Source: Bacteroidota bacterium (lineage in GTDB: Bacteria; Bacteroidota; Bacteroidia; Chitinophagales; Chitinophagaceae). From it: a stretch of 64,000 nt of DNA. Positions 63,896 through 64,000 of this stretch are shown here, piece after piece (position 1 is the stretch's first letter; every line of letters begins with the position of its first letter). Location: NCBI GenBank assembly GCA_947452555.1, contig CANGDH010000008.1, forward strand, positions 45,062 through 109,061, written 5' to 3'. The position numbers and the translations under genes were made by a program. Below the pieces are notes generated by a model. That model was not told the origin of the DNA. It saw only the letters and a program-made list of their open reading frames with translations, and searched no databases.

Positions 63896-63903
63896 GATTT
63901 TTT

Positions 63904-63999
63904 GAGAAAATGAACGCGTTGATTTGTAAGGCGTTAGGTTTTTACAAAACGGAAAACAACCGATTTGGACCGAATTCAGGGGGTGTTTTCCTCACACAG
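63904..63999 (+). repeat. Imperfect ~95-bp direct repeat, right copy
   Basis: Right copy of the element at 62509-62603, beginning eight bases beyond the break in the tRNA. Shared blocks: GCGTTGATTT, ACAAAAC, CAACCGATTT, TTTTCCTCACACAG. The window ends one base after it. It may be an end of an integrated element with recombinase-binding motifs. Confidence 0.75.
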
Positions 64000-64000
64000 A

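Noticed and set aside
63904..63999. Integron attC site
   Set aside because: A single GTTAGGT-like word occurs, but no matching opposite core (RYYYAAC) at the right distance and the left copy lacks it; no integron integrase is in view.
1..64000. CRISPR array or toxin-antitoxin pair
   Set aside because: No regularly spaced repeats of 25-40 bases and no pair of small overlapping genes with recognisable motifs were seen.

Overview
The window reads as a chromosomal segment of a low-GC (roughly one-third G+C) member of the Bacteroidota, most likely family Chitinophagaceae or a close relative. The reasons are a fused E1 alpha/beta branched-chain dehydrogenase, TonB receptors with STN and carboxypeptidase-regulatory domains, a DUF4249 lipoprotein, macroglobulin-plus-plug proteins, a long-form urocanase, a MoaC-MoaB fusion, the near absence of Shine-Dalgarno sequences, and several TAnnTTTG (-7) promoter-like motifs. 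No sequence comparison could be run, so the family placement is inference.

Layout: 0.1-4.4 kb holds core metabolic genes (2-oxoacid dehydrogenase E1, DUF1573, aminotransferase, CDGSH protein). 4.5-14.1 kb is an envelope block: DUF2490 protein, an exported protein of unknown function, a TonB receptor, a DUF4249 lipoprotein and two related MG2/plug proteins facing each other. 14.2-22.8 kb holds an amidohydrolase, arginase, a methyltransferase, an atypical SDR, an AsmA-like protein, an M48 lipoprotein and a lipoprotein with a long structured leader. 22.9-27.8 kb is a minus-strand run with two GNATs, a DCC thiol protein, a small membrane protein, a B12-binding-type radical SAM protein and a barrel-less plug protein. 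27.9-33.7 kb is a complete plus-strand histidine-utilisation set, hutH-hutU-hutI-hutG, closed by a strong bidirectional terminator.

33.8-37.1 kb has a Tat-exported Gfo/Idh/MocA oxidoreductase and a TolB-like propeller protein, divergent from a Nudix-type regulator whose catalytic box is degenerate. The 158-bp gap between them carries an inverted repeat and promoter-like motifs. 37.1-42.8 kb holds an extradiol dioxygenase, a patatin-Omp85-like protein, a zinc alcohol dehydrogenase and a TlpA-like protein.

43.0-57.5 kb is the main accessory block, all on the minus strand: penicillin acylase, M20 carbamoylase-type hydrolase, [2Fe-2S] subunit, Tat-exported molybdenum hydroxylase, cytochrome c, XdhC, a MocA-like nucleotidyltransferase, MoaA, MoeA, a TSUP permease, MoaD, MoeB, MoaE and MoaCB. 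An exported molybdenum enzyme, its likely electron acceptor and nearly all cofactor synthesis genes are thus kept together, next to two exported amide hydrolases. 57.6-62.5 kb is mixed (Asp-box propeller, YceI plus a four-helix membrane protein, methyltransferase, C-terminally short YqgE, M23 peptidase).

The right end (62.5-64.0 kb) looks like an integration boundary. It has a frameshifted membrane-protein gene, a DUF2147-like gene, a chain of hairpins, the 3' half of a tRNA with anticodon CAT cut at the anticodon loop, and two ~95-bp imperfect direct repeats, one starting 8 bp beyond the tRNA break. The most novel-looking signals are this boundary, the Nudix-regulator operator layout, the molybdenum-hydroxylase/acylase island and a possible ~210-nt RNA or attenuated leader at 21.95-22.16 kb.
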